This document shows positions 1-8,407 of a stretch of 64,000 nt of DNA, one piece after another; position 1 is the stretch's first letter; every line of letters begins with the position of its first letter. Origin of the DNA: Actinacidiphila paucisporea. Its GTDB lineage: Bacteria; Actinomycetota; Actinomycetes; Streptomycetales; Streptomycetaceae. The translations under genes and the position numbers were made by a program. The stretch is taken from NCBI RefSeq assembly GCF_900142575.1, contig NZ_FRBI01000021.1:1459-65458 (forward strand), given 5' to 3'. The notes beneath the pieces were generated by a model. It had not been told where the DNA came from. It worked only from the letters and a program-made list of their open reading frames with translations, and did no database searches.

Positions 1-1686
1 CCCGGTGGTGACCGTCCGCGTTACGACGGCCCGCGCGATGACCGTCCCCGTGGTCCGCGTCGCGAGGGTGACCGTCCCGGTGGTGGCGGCGGTGGATTCC
101 GTCGTGACGACCGTCCCGGTGGCGACCGCCCGCGCTTCAACGGCCCCCGCGATGACCGTCCCGGTGGGGATCGCCCGCGCATCAACGGCCCCCGCGACGA
201 CCGGCCGCGCTACGACCGTCCCCGTGACGACCGTCCCCGTGACGACAGGCCCCGCTACGACCGCCCGCGGGACGATCGCCCGAGTCATGACCGGCCCCGG
301 GAGGACCGTCCCCGCTTCGACGGCCCCCGCGATGACCGTCCGCGTTACGACCGGCCCCGCGATGACCGTCCGTCCCGTGACGACCGTCCGCGCTATGACC
401 GGCCGCGTGACGACCGCCCCCGTGACGACCGTCCCCGTGGGCCGCGTCGCGAGGACGACCGCGGCGGCTTCCGCCGTGACGACCGTCCGCGGGACGACAG
501 GCCCCGCTACGACCGCCCCCGTGACGACCGTCCGAGCTACGACCGGCCCCGCGACGACCGTCCGCGCGGCCCGCGTCGCGACGACGACCGGCCCCGCGAC
601 GAGCGCGGCCACGGCCGGCGGCCCGCTGTCGAAGGGCGCGGCCGGTTCGAGAACCGCGGTGGCGGCAGGGACGACCGGCGCGAGGAGCGGGAGCCGATCC
701 GCCGGCTGCCCATCCCCGACGAGGTCACCGGGCACGAGATCGACCCGAGCGTGCGCCAGGAGCTGATGAGCCTGCCCAAGACGCTCGCCGACGACGTGGC
801 GCGCAACCTGGTCATGGTGGCGCGGCTGCTGGACGAGGAGCCCGAGCAGGCGTACGCGTACTCGCGCATCGCGCTGCGGCTGGCCTCGCGTGTCGCGGCC
901 GTACGGGAAGCGGCGGGCTTCGCCTCGTACGCGAGCGAGCGCTACGCGGAGGCGCTGGCCGAATTCCGGGCGACCCGGCGGATGACCGGCACGGTCGACC
1001 TGTGGCCGGTCATGGCGGACTGCGAGCGCGGCCTCGGCCGTCCCGAGCGCGCGCTGGAGATGGCGGGTGCGCCCGAGGTGCACAAGCTCGACAAGGCGGG
1101 CCAGGTCGAGATGCGCCTGGTGGCCGCGGGCGCCCGGCAGGACATGGGCCAGGCCGAGGCCGCGGTGGTGACGCTGCAGAGCTCCGAGCTGGCGTCCAGC
1201 GCCGTGCACCCGTGGACCGCGCGGCTGCGGTACGCGTACGCCGACGCGCTGCTGGCCGTGGACCGGGAGCCCGAGGCGCGCGAGTGGTTCGCGAAGGCGC
1301 TGGAGGCCGACCAGAACGGCACCACCGACGCGTCGGACCGCCTCGCGCAGCTCGACGGTGTGGAATTCGTGGACGCGTTCGACGACGTGGATGACGCCGA
1401 CGACGCTGATGACGTGGACTACGCCGACGAGGACACGGCCGACGAGGCCGAAGAGGCCGCGGACGCCGCGGACGAGCCGGACGTCGTCGACGACATCGAC
1501 GAGGACGACGAGGGCGACGCCGACGAGCAGGACGCGGCCGACGAGGCAGAAGAAGCCGACGCGGCCGACGAGGCCAAGGCCGGCACCGCCGACGTCGACA
1601 AGGACGCCGACCTGACGGACGAGCCGGACCCGACGTCGTTCCTGGCCTCGCCCTTCCGCGAGCCCGCGTCGGGCGACCAGGACTAG
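1..1686 (+). CDS. TPR-like protein with Arg/Asp/Pro-rich repeat arm and acidic tail (5' end outside window)
   Basis: The reading frame is open from base 1, so the start lies upstream; 561 residues are visible. Residues 1 to about 235 are a low-complexity polyampholyte built from units such as DDRPR, YDRPR and RGPRR, with a few GG runs. From about residue 245 a helical region follows (ends of helices such as AYAYSRIALRLASR, YAEALAEFRATRRM) with the spacing of tetratricopeptide repeats. From about residue 460 the tail is almost only Asp, Glu and Ala. The TPR-like part suggests a protein-binding scaffold and the Arg-rich arm suggests RNA or nucleoid contact; both are inferences. I recall a related TPR protein next to a HAD phosphatase and a DUF1015 gene in other streptomycetes. 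The repeats keep other frames open, but only this frame continues into a structured domain. Confidence 0.8.
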   Translation, partial: PGGDRPRYDGPRDDRPRGPRREGDRPGGGGGGFRRDDRPGGDRPRFNGPRDDRPGGDRPRINGPRDDRPRYDRPRDDRPRDDRPRYDRPRDDRPSHDRPREDRPRFDGPRDDRPRYDRPRDDRPSRDDRPRYDRPRDDRPRDDRPRGPRREDDRGGFRRDDRPRDDRPRYDRPRDDRPSYDRPRDDRPRGPRRDDDRPRDERGHGRRPAVEGRGRFENRGGGRDDRREEREPIRRLPIPDEVTGHEIDPSVRQELMSLPKTLADDVARNLVMVARLLDEEPEQAYAYSRIALRLASRVAAVREAAGFASYASERYAEALAEFRATRRMTGTVDLWPVMADCERGLGRPERALEMAGAPEVHKLDKAGQVEMRLVAAGARQDMGQAEAAVVTLQSSELASSAVHPWTARLRYAYADALLAVDREPEAREWFAKALEADQNGTTDASDRLAQLDGVEFVDAFDDVDDADDADDVDYADEDTADEAEEAADAADEPDVVDDIDEDDEGDADEQDAADEAEEADAADEAKAGTADVDKDADLTDEPDPTSFLASPFREPASGDQD

Positions 1687-1744
1687 TCACGCGGCCGCAT
1701 GGTGACCTGGCCGCGTACTGGCCACGTAGAGGTCCGTAGAACCG

Positions 1745-1785
1745 AAGGAGGGAGGCACCCGCACACCGCGGGTGCCTCCCTCCTT
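1745..1785. terminator. Bidirectional hairpin terminator between convergent genes
   Basis: A perfect 18-bp inverted repeat (AAGGAGGGAGGCACCCGC and its complement) encloses the 5-nt loop ACACC. It lies between the stop of the TPR gene and the stop of the minus-strand DUF1015 gene. A-rich and T-rich ends give short U tracts in both directions, so it probably stops transcription from both sides. Confidence 0.85.
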
Positions 1786-1792
1786 TTGCGTG

Positions 1793-3091
1793 TCAGCCCA
1801 GATCCAGGCTCCGTATGACCAGCCCGCCGGCCGGCTTCGGCCCGAAGGACGTGGACTTGCGCGGCATCGTCACGCCCTGCTGGGCGAGTTCGAGCACGAC
1901 GTGCTCGCGTACCGGGTGCATCAGCACCGCCGTGCCCGCGTGCCGTCGGGCCTGTTCGACGGCGGCGTCCGCGGTGTGGATGTAGCGGATCTCGTCGGGG
2001 AGGTCGGGGGAGTCGGGGATCTGCCAGACGTGGTCGAGCAGCAGCGTGTGCAGGACGGTGGCGTCCAGGCGCCGCCACTGCGGCGGGCGGTCGGCGGGCA
2101 CCCAGCGGTCGAGCGCGCCGGGATCGGGGCGGTCCAGGAGGTGGAAGCCGCCGTCGCCCGCGAGGACGAAAGCGTTGCCGGCCTGCGCCGCGTCGGCCAG
2201 GACGGCGAGGGCCTTGTCGAGGGTGTGGCCGGGCAGTTCGCGTACCCGGAAGTACCGGCCGGCGGTGTCGAGGGCGCGGTCGAGCGGCAGGCGTTGCAGG
2301 ACGCGGTGGATCGCGCGGACCCGCAGCGGGTGGCGTGCGGTGTCGACGAGCAGGACGAGGCCGTGGTCCCACGGGGTGCCGGGCGGATGTTCTGCCCGCA
2401 GCCTGAGGTAGGTGGCCCAGCGGTGGTGGCCGTCGGCGATCAGGGCCTGGCGGCCGGCCAGGTCGGCGCCGATCGCGGCGATCTCGGCCGGGTCGGTCAG
2501 CGACCACAGGCGGTGGTGGACGCCGTCCTCGGTCGTGGTGTCGAGCAGGGGCTCGCGGGTGTCCGCGGTGTGCTCGACGAGGGTGGCGGTCGCGTCGCCG
2601 TCGCGGTAGGCGAGCAGCAGCGGTTCGAGGTTGGCGCCGGTGGAGCGCATCAGGGCGGCGCGGTCCGCGACCGGGCCCGGCATCACGTCCTCGTGCGGCA
2701 GGACGACACCGTCCTCGGGCGGGGTGAGCCGCAGGGCGCCGATGACGCCGCGTTGCAGGTGGTCGCCGTCGCGCTGCTCGTAGACGTACAGCGCCGGGTC
2801 GCGGTCGGCGGCGAGCACGCCCTTTTCCCGCCATTCGGCGAGGGTGCGGGCGGCCTTGGCGTGCCGGGCGTCCGGCGTGTCGGCGTCGGGGAGGATGAGG
2901 CGGACGACGTTGTACGGGTCGGCCGTCTCCAGGTGGCGCTGTCCGTCAGGTCGTACGACCACGTCGTAGGGCGGTGAGGTGACCGCCGCGAGGCTGCCGA
3001 CGCGCGCTGCGGCGTAGCGGAGGCCGCGGAAGGGGGTGAGCCGCAGGCCGTGCTCGCCGTCGGGTCCGGGGTGGGGACCGGGGATGCTCAT
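1793..3091 (-). CDS. DUF1015 family protein
   Basis: This 432-residue protein matches the DUF1015 pattern: an N-terminal LTPFRGLRY segment, an early SPPYDVV motif, NVVRLILP, and later ADGHHRWATYLRLR with a His-rich turn. No membrane segment or signal peptide is visible. The biochemical role of the family is not established, although it is widespread and sits here beside a HAD-IIA phosphatase. The ATG at 3091 gives the N-terminus I expect, but no strong ribosome binding site precedes it. It is divergent from the HAD gene, with a 75-bp shared promoter region, and ends at the terminator shared with the TPR gene. Confidence 0.85.
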   Translation of the reverse strand: MSIPGPHPGPDGEHGLRLTPFRGLRYAAARVGSLAAVTSPPYDVVVRPDGQRHLETADPYNVVRLILPDADTPDARHAKAARTLAEWREKGVLAADRDPALYVYEQRDGDHLQRGVIGALRLTPPEDGVVLPHEDVMPGPVADRAALMRSTGANLEPLLLAYRDGDATATLVEHTADTREPLLDTTTEDGVHHRLWSLTDPAEIAAIGADLAGRQALIADGHHRWATYLRLRAEHPPGTPWDHGLVLLVDTARHPLRVRAIHRVLQRLPLDRALDTAGRYFRVRELPGHTLDKALAVLADAAQAGNAFVLAGDGGFHLLDRPDPGALDRWVPADRPPQWRRLDATVLHTLLLDHVWQIPDSPDLPDEIRYIHTADAAVEQARRHAGTAVLMHPVREHVVLELAQQGVTMPRKSTSFGPKPAGGLVIRSLDLG

Positions 3092-3166
3092 CAGCGCATG
3101 GTACGTCCGGCCGTGCCGATGGGGGATGATCGAGGAGACGTCGACTCAGGAGGAGCGAGCCCGCCC

Positions 3167-4168
3167 ATGACCCACCGGACCAGTCCGAGCGGCAGCGACC
3201 AGCCGCTGGACACCGCGTACGACACGGCGCTGCTCGACCTCGACGGGGTGGTCTACGCGGGCGGCGACGCCATCGCGCACGCCGTCGACTCGCTGTCCGC
3301 GGCGCGCTCCGCGGGGATGCGGCTCGCCTACGTCACCAACAACGCCGCCCGCACGCCGCAGGCCGTCGCGGAGCATCTCAGCGAACTCGGCGTGCCGGCC
3401 GGCGCCGAGGACGTCATCACCTCGGCGCAGGCCGTGGCCCGGCTCATCGCCGACCATGTGCCCGCCGGGTCCAAGGTCCTCGCCGTCGGCGGCGAGGGCC
3501 TCCTCGCGGCGCTGCGGGAGCGCGGGCTCCAGCCCGTCGAGTCCGCCGCCGACGCGCCCGCGGCGGCCGTGCAGGGCTACGGGCCCGACCTGCGCTGGTC
3601 GCAGCTCGCGGAGATGGCCCACGCGGTGAACGCCGGGGTGCCGTGGTTCGCCTCCAACACCGACCTGACCATCCCGACGGCCCGCGGTATCGCGCCCGGG
3701 AACGGCGCGGCCGTCGAGGTGGTGCGGATCGCGACCGGCGGTACGCCGCGGGTGGCGGGCAAGCCGCAGCCGCCGATGCACCGCGAGACGGTGATCAGGA
3801 CCGGGGCCGAGCGCCCCCTCGTCGTGGGGGACCGGCTCGACACGGACATCGAGGGGGCCAACGCCTCCGGCGTGGACTCGCTGCTGGTCCTCACCGGGGT
3901 CACCACCCCGGCCGCCCTCGTCGCGGCCACGCCGGAGCACCGGCCGACGTATGTCGCGGCCGACCTCCGCGGCCTCCTCGGCCCCCACCCGCCCGTCACC
4001 TGGGACGGCTCGCAGGCCCACTGCGGCGGCTGGAGCGCCACCGCGTCCCTCGACCTCACCGGTTCCGGCGACCCCCTCGACGGCCTGCGCGCCCTCTGCG
4101 CCGCTGCCTGGTCCGCGCCTTCCACCGATCCTGACCCCTCCAAGTCCCTGGCCCAGCTGGGCTTCTGA
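3167..4168 (+). CDS. HAD-IIA family hydrolase (NagD/phosphoglycolate phosphatase-like)
   Basis: The 333-residue protein has the HAD motifs in order: the nucleophile motif DLDGVVYAGG near residue 20, YVTNN with the conserved Thr/Asn near residue 55, a central Lys in GKPQPPMH, and the acidic motif GDRLDTDIEGA. Between motifs II and III lies the C2 cap typical of NagD-like phosphatases. It probably dephosphorylates small phosphometabolites in the cytoplasm; the substrate cannot be read from sequence. ATG 3167 was chosen because AGGAGG at 3148-3153 precedes it and because upstream codons do not match the family. The C-terminus extends about 50 residues past the HAD core (GGWSATASLDLTGSGDPLDG), a tail I have seen in streptomycete members. 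Confidence 0.88.
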   Translation: MTHRTSPSGSDQPLDTAYDTALLDLDGVVYAGGDAIAHAVDSLSAARSAGMRLAYVTNNAARTPQAVAEHLSELGVPAGAEDVITSAQAVARLIADHVPAGSKVLAVGGEGLLAALRERGLQPVESAADAPAAAVQGYGPDLRWSQLAEMAHAVNAGVPWFASNTDLTIPTARGIAPGNGAAVEVVRIATGGTPRVAGKPQPPMHRETVIRTGAERPLVVGDRLDTDIEGANASGVDSLLVLTGVTTPAALVAATPEHRPTYVAADLRGLLGPHPPVTWDGSQAHCGGWSATASLDLTGSGDPLDGLRALCAAAWSAPSTDPDPSKSLAQLGF

Positions 4169-4204
4169 CCGTTCCCGCGACCTGACCGGGCAGCCGGAGG
4201 GGGG

Positions 4205-5005
4205 TCAGGCCGCCGGGAGGAGGGCGTCCTCGGAGGTGCCTCGGCGCCAGTAGCCGGTGAAGGTGACGGCGGAGCGGGGGAAGGCGCGGGCGCCGACGAG
4301 GTGGCGGCGCAGGTCGCGGACGGTGGCGGCCTCGCCGGCGACCCAGGCGTACGGCGTGCCCGTGGGGAGGGCGGCCGCGGCGACGGCCGCGGGGAGCGAG
4401 GAGGGCCGGGTCAGCCAGCTGATCTCGGCCGCGCACTTCGTGGGCAGCTCGATGCGGTCCGCCGGATCGCCGACGGAGATCCACGCCTTGACCACCGTGC
4501 CGGCCGGCAGCCACTCCAGGATTCCGGCGACGGCCGGCACCGCCGTCTCGTCGGCGCACAGCAGCACCCAGTCCGTGCCGGGCGGCGGCCGGAAGTCGAC
4601 GCCGCCGTTGTCGGGCACGACGGGCGCGAGGACGGTGAGCCGGTCCCCGGGCGCGGCCCGGCCGACCCACCGGGAGGCGGGCCCGAGGTCGCCGTGCAGG
4701 GCGAAGTCGATGTCGACCTCGGCGGGGGAGCGCCGCACGTCGCGGACCGTGTACGTACGCATGACGCCGCGCACGTCGGGGTCCAGCGCGCGCCAGCGCG
4801 GGTACCAGTCGGTGTCGAGGACGTCGGGCAGTACCGGTTCGTGCTGCCCGTCCTGCGGCAGGAAGAGCTTGAGCCGCTGGTCCCGGCCGCCGGTGGCGAC
4901 CGCGTCGAGGCCGGGGCCGCCGAGTACGACCCGCAGCAGGCCGGGGGAGAGCCGGTGGGTGCGCAGCACCCGGGCGCGGAAGAAGTCGTAGGCGGGTGCG
5001 GTCAC
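4205..5005 (-). CDS. Siderophore-interacting protein (ferric-siderophore reductase, FAD/NAD(P)H)
   Basis: The 266-residue protein has the siderophore-interacting layout. An N-terminal FAD-binding barrel carries RTYTVRDVRR and FALHGDLGPASRW, followed by a NAD(P)-binding half (VLLCADETAVPAVAGI, AWVAGEA) and the terminal GYWRRG motif. Such proteins reduce Fe(III) bound to imported siderophore so that iron is released in the cytoplasm. It lies 4 bp downstream of the substrate-binding lipoprotein gene, so the two form one transcript that starts at the iron box at 6093-6111. The start at 5005 gives the usual MTAPAYDFF-type N-terminus. Confidence 0.9.
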   Translation of the reverse strand: MTAPAYDFFRARVLRTHRLSPGLLRVVLGGPGLDAVATGGRDQRLKLFLPQDGQHEPVLPDVLDTDWYPRWRALDPDVRGVMRTYTVRDVRRSPAEVDIDFALHGDLGPASRWVGRAAPGDRLTVLAPVVPDNGGVDFRPPPGTDWVLLCADETAVPAVAGILEWLPAGTVVKAWISVGDPADRIELPTKCAAEISWLTRPSSLPAAVAAAALPTGTPYAWVAGEAATVRDLRRHLVGARAFPRSAVTFTGYWRRGTSEDALLPAA

Positions 5006-5009
5006 GGCG

Positions 5010-6059
5010 TCAGCTCACCTTCTTCGCGCCGGTGACGGCCTTGGTGAGCGCTTCGATCTGGTCGGCGCACTTGGCGTAGGAGAAGATCGGCTCGCTGGGC
5101 CAGCCGTGCACCTGCCCGGCCTTGACGGCGGGCAGTTGCCGCCAGGTGGGCCGCCCGGTGAGGTCCTCGGGCTGCAGGGTGGCGGAGCGGTTGTCGAGCA
5201 TGATGACGTCGGCCTTGTACTTGTCGGCGGCCTCCCAGCTGAGGGTCTCGAAGAAGCCGCCCTCGACCTTGTCGGGGACGATGAAATCCACCCCGAGGCT
5301 CTGGTAGTACGTCAGGTCGGAGGCCGACGACGGTGTGGAGACGTAGAAGGACTCGGTGCTGGCGGAGGCGGCCATCACCGTGAGCCCGCCGGCGGACTTG
5401 GCCGCGGCCCGCAGGCCGGCCGAGGCGGTCTCGAAGCGGGTCTTGGCTGCGGCGTTGGCCGCGGAGGCGAGATCGGCGCCGAGGGCGGCGGCGAGTTCGG
5501 CGTAGCGCCGCAGCGGGGTGGTGAGCGGGACGCCCGTGACGTTGATGCCGGCGCTGGGGGCGATGCCGAGGATCTTCGCTGCGCTCTGCTCGGGCACGTA
5601 CCACAGGGACTTGGCGTCGTACATGTGGCTGATGAGCAGGCCGGGGGACAGGGCGGCGTATTTCTCGACGGCGAACTCGCCCCAGACGTTGCCGAGCACG
5701 GTGACCTCGGCGACGTCGAGGTCGCCCGCCTGCGCGTCCGGGGAGCCGTCCTTGAGCCGGGTGGGGCCGAAGACGCCGGCGCACCGGATGCCGTAGTCGT
5801 ACAGGGCCGCGGCGGAGCCGACGTAGGCGACCAGGTGTGCGGGCGGGTGGTCGAGCGTGACCGTTCGCTTGCGGTCGTCGGTGAAGGAGAAGGGGCCCGC
5901 GGCGGGCTTCGCGCCGCCCGGGGCGCCGTCGGGCGTGGCCGCGGGGGAGTCCGGGTCGCCGCAGGCGGCCAGCAGGGCGCCGGCGCCGAGGGCGCCGCCG
6001 GCGGCGAGCACCCCGCGGCGGGACATTCCGGACATGGCGGGGAAACGGGAAGGGCTCAT
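5010..6059 (-). CDS. Ferric-siderophore ABC transporter substrate-binding lipoprotein
   Basis: The 349-residue protein begins with a signal sequence containing MSRRGVLAAGGALGAGALLA and the lipobox LLAAC, so it is a lipoprotein, possibly Tat-exported because of the paired arginines. The mature part has the FecB/FhuD type helical backbone fold expected of class III binding proteins (DHPPAHLVAYVGSAAALYDYGI near its start). Its ligand, a siderophore, is inferred from the neighbours: FecCD permeases and an ATPase diverge from it, and a siderophore reductase follows 4 bp downstream. ATG 6059 lies about 34 bp from the iron box. A second Met at residue 9 is possible; neither has a clear ribosome binding site. 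Confidence 0.9.
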   Translation of the reverse strand: MSPSRFPAMSGMSRRGVLAAGGALGAGALLAACGDPDSPAATPDGAPGGAKPAAGPFSFTDDRKRTVTLDHPPAHLVAYVGSAAALYDYGIRCAGVFGPTRLKDGSPDAQAGDLDVAEVTVLGNVWGEFAVEKYAALSPGLLISHMYDAKSLWYVPEQSAAKILGIAPSAGINVTGVPLTTPLRRYAELAAALGADLASAANAAAKTRFETASAGLRAAAKSAGGLTVMAASASTESFYVSTPSSASDLTYYQSLGVDFIVPDKVEGGFFETLSWEAADKYKADVIMLDNRSATLQPEDLTGRPTWRQLPAVKAGQVHGWPSEPIFSYAKCADQIEALTKAVTGAKKVS

Positions 6060-6092
6060 GGGGGAGTACCGCTCTACTCGGGGAGGAGTTGG

Positions 6093-6111
6093 TGAGGTTA
6101 GGCTAACCTAA
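6093..6111. promoter_or_regulatory. Iron box (DmdR/IdeR/DtxR operator) between divergent transport arms
   Basis: TGAGGTTAGGCTAACCTAA matches the DtxR-family operator consensus TTAGGTTAGGCTAACCTAA at 18 of 19 positions. It is the only such site in the divergent gap and can repress both arms under iron-replete conditions. The plus-strand hexamer TAACCT at 6104-6109 lies 7 nt before GTG 6117, so the permease mRNA is probably leaderless and its -10 element is inside the operator. The -10 for the minus arm (TAGCCT or TAACCT) is inside the same palindrome. Confidence 0.9.
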
Positions 6112-6116
6112 CCGTC

Positions 6117-7184
6117 GTGTTGGTTGATCACGGCTCCCCGCCTCCCCCCGCCGCCCTCGCGGCCGCCCCGCCCGCGCACGGCTCCCCGGCCCGTAGGAAC
6201 GCCGCCAGAGGCGCCGGGCTGCTGGCCGCCACGGGACTGCTGCTCGCCGTCGCCGTGGCGAGCATCGCGGTCGGCGCCAAGGACATCCCGCTCGACCAGG
6301 TCTGGCACGGCCTGTTCCACTACGCGGGCACCGACGACGACGTCGTGATACGCAAACTGCGGCTGCCCCGCACCCTGCTCGGCCTGATGGTCGGCGCCGC
6401 CCTCGGCGTCGCCGGGGCCGCCATGCAGGCCCTCACCCGCAACCCGCTCGCCGACCCCGGCCTGCTCGGCGTCAACGCGGGTGCCGCCGCGGCCGTCGTC
6501 ACCGGCATCAGCTTCCTCGGCGTCACCTCCCCCGGCGCCTACGTGTGGTTGGCGCTGGCCGGCGCCGCCGCCGTCTCCGTACTGGTCTACGCGGTCGGCG
6601 GCAGCAGATCCGCCACGCCGGTACGCCTCGCGCTGGCCGGCACCGCTGTCACCGCCCTGCTCCAGGGCTGGTCGAGCGCCGTGCAGCTCACCGACAGCGT
6701 GGCCCTGGACCGGATGCGCTTCTGGCAGGTCGGCTCGCTGGCCTCCGCCGACCTGGCCACCGTCCGCAGGATCGCGCCCTTCCTCCTCGTCGGCGCCCTG
6801 CTGGCACTGGCAACGGCCCGCCCGCTCAACGCCATCGCGCTCGGCGACGACACCGCCCGCGGCCTCGGCGCCCGGCTGACCTCCACCCGGATCCTGGTGA
6901 TGGCCGCCATCACCCTGCTGTGCGGGGCCGCCACCGCCGCCTGCGGGCCGATCGTCTTCATCGGCCTGATGGTCCCGCACGTCGTCCGCGGCGTCACCGG
7001 GCCCGACATGCGCTGGATCCTGCCCTACGCGGCCGTCCTCTCGCCCGTGCTGCTGCTCGGCTCCGACGTGCTCGGCCGGCTGCTCACCCGGCCGGCCGAA
7101 CTGCAGGTCGGCATCGTCACCGCGGTCATCGGCGGCCCGGCCTTCATCGCGCTGGTGCGCCGCGGAAGGACGGCGCAGCTGTGA
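6117..7184 (+). CDS. FecCD-family siderophore ABC permease, first subunit
   Basis: The 355-residue integral membrane protein has the FecCD/BtuC fold with about nine or ten hydrophobic helices. Family signatures include RLPRTLLGLMVGAALGVAG, QALTRNPLADPGLLGVNAG and the conserved GPIVFIGLMVPHVVR in the second half. It forms the channel with the next gene product. GTG 6117 starts 5 bp after the iron box and has no room for a ribosome binding site, which suggests a leaderless message. Its TGA overlaps the next start by 4 bp, indicating coupled translation. Confidence 0.9.
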   Translation: MLVDHGSPPPPAALAAAPPAHGSPARRNAARGAGLLAATGLLLAVAVASIAVGAKDIPLDQVWHGLFHYAGTDDDVVIRKLRLPRTLLGLMVGAALGVAGAAMQALTRNPLADPGLLGVNAGAAAAVVTGISFLGVTSPGAYVWLALAGAAAVSVLVYAVGGSRSATPVRLALAGTAVTALLQGWSSAVQLTDSVALDRMRFWQVGSLASADLATVRRIAPFLLVGALLALATARPLNAIALGDDTARGLGARLTSTRILVMAAITLLCGAATAACGPIVFIGLMVPHVVRGVTGPDMRWILPYAAVLSPVLLLGSDVLGRLLTRPAELQVGIVTAVIGGPAFIALVRRGRTAQL

Positions 7185-8236
7185 GCCGGGCCCGTACGGC
7201 GGGCACCGCCGTCCTGCGGACCGCACGCGGCGGCCTGTCGCTGCGCCTGGACCGGCGGGCCGCCGCCGCGGCGGCCGGGCTGCTCGCCCTCGCGCTCACC
7301 GCCGCCGTCGTCCTGGTCGGCACCGGCGACTACGCCATCGCCCCGGCCGACGTGCTGCGGACGCTCACCGGACACGGCACCCCGGGCCAGGACTTCGTCG
7401 TCCGCCAGTTGCGGCTGCCGCGGGTCGTGGTCGCGCTGCTGGTCGGCGCCGCCCTCGGCATGGCGGGCGCCGCCTTCCAGTCCGTCGCGCGAAACCCGCT
7501 GGGCAGCCCCGACGTCATCGGCTTCGGCCAGGGCTCGGCGGCCGGCGCGCTGACCGTCATCGTGCTGCTGCACGGCTCGTCGTACGAGGTCGCCGCGGGC
7601 GCGGTGGCCGGCGGGCTGCTCACCGGGCTCGCCGTCTACGCGCTGGCGTGGCGGCGCGGGGTCCAGGGCTACCGGCTCGTCCTGGTCGGCATCGGCGCCT
7701 CCGCCGTGCTCGCCGCGGCCAACAGCTACCTGCTGGTGAAGGCGAACTTCGTCGACGCCGCCCGGGCCGTCGTCTGGATCACCGGCTCTCTCGACGGCCG
7801 CGACTGGGACGAGGTGTGGCCGCTGCTCGCCGCCTGCGCGGTCCTGATGCCCGTACTGCTCGGCCAGGGCCCGGCGTTGCGGCTCACCGAAATGGGTGAC
7901 GATGCGGCCGCCGCGCTCGGCGTACGCGTCGAACGCGTCCGGCTGACCACCGTGCTGGCCGCCGTCCTGCTCACCGCCGCCGCGACAGCCGCCGCCGGCC
8001 CCATCGCCTTCATCGCCCTCACCGCCCCCCAACTCGCCCGCCGCCTGACCCGTTCCCCCGGCGTCAGCCTGCTGCCGTCAGCACTGATGGGCGCCACCCT
8101 CCTGGTCCTCGCCGATCTGACCGCCCAGCACGCCTTCGGCCCCGCCCAGGTCCCGGTCGGAGTGGCCACGGGTCTCCTGGGCGGCGCCTACCTCCTCTGG
8201 CTCCTGACCACCGAGCGCCGCTCGGGCCGGATATGA
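7181..8236 (+). CDS. FecCD-family siderophore ABC permease, second subunit
   Basis: The 351-residue protein is a paralogue of the preceding permease, with RQLRLPRVVVALLVGAALGMAG, SVARNPLGSPDVIGFGQG and the second-half motif GPIAFIALTAPQLARRL. Together the two would make a heterodimeric membrane channel, as in FepDG or FhuB-type systems. GTG 7181 overlaps the previous TGA (GTGA), which fixes the start; the frame is open further upstream but only as an antisense-like read of the first permease. The ATPase gene follows after 171 bp, in which a GC hairpin (8277-8295) without a T tract is visible. Confidence 0.9.
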   Translation: MSRARTAGTAVLRTARGGLSLRLDRRAAAAAAGLLALALTAAVVLVGTGDYAIAPADVLRTLTGHGTPGQDFVVRQLRLPRVVVALLVGAALGMAGAAFQSVARNPLGSPDVIGFGQGSAAGALTVIVLLHGSSYEVAAGAVAGGLLTGLAVYALAWRRGVQGYRLVLVGIGASAVLAAANSYLLVKANFVDAARAVVWITGSLDGRDWDEVWPLLAACAVLMPVLLGQGPALRLTEMGDDAAAALGVRVERVRLTTVLAAVLLTAAATAAAGPIAFIALTAPQLARRLTRSPGVSLLPSALMGATLLVLADLTAQHAFGPAQVPVGVATGLLGGAYLLWLLTTERRSGRI

Positions 8237-8407
8237 GACGAGCCCGCGTGCGCTTGCCCGTGCCGGGCGGTGGCTTCGCCGGGCTGGGCCCGGCGAGGGC
8301 TGCGGGTTCGCCCGGTGTGTGCTCGCCCGGCGAGGGATGCGGCGGTTTGTCGGCTGGTCGACTCGGCGACTTCTGTTGTACTGAACGACCCTTCCGGAGG
8401 TATGCGC

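Noticed and set aside
5-766. A 253-codon plus-strand frame in the repeat region
   Set aside because: It is a frame shadow of the DRPR repeats; only the frame starting at base 1 continues into the TPR-like domain.
1010-1690. Arg/Pro-rich minus-strand frame opposite the TPR gene
   Set aside because: Antisense shadow with the composition expected from GC-rich codons; no domain, start or ribosome binding site.
6108-7226. Long minus-strand frame opposite the first FecCD permease
   Set aside because: Antisense shadow with a low-complexity Gly/Asp/Gln composition, conflicting with a clear permease gene.
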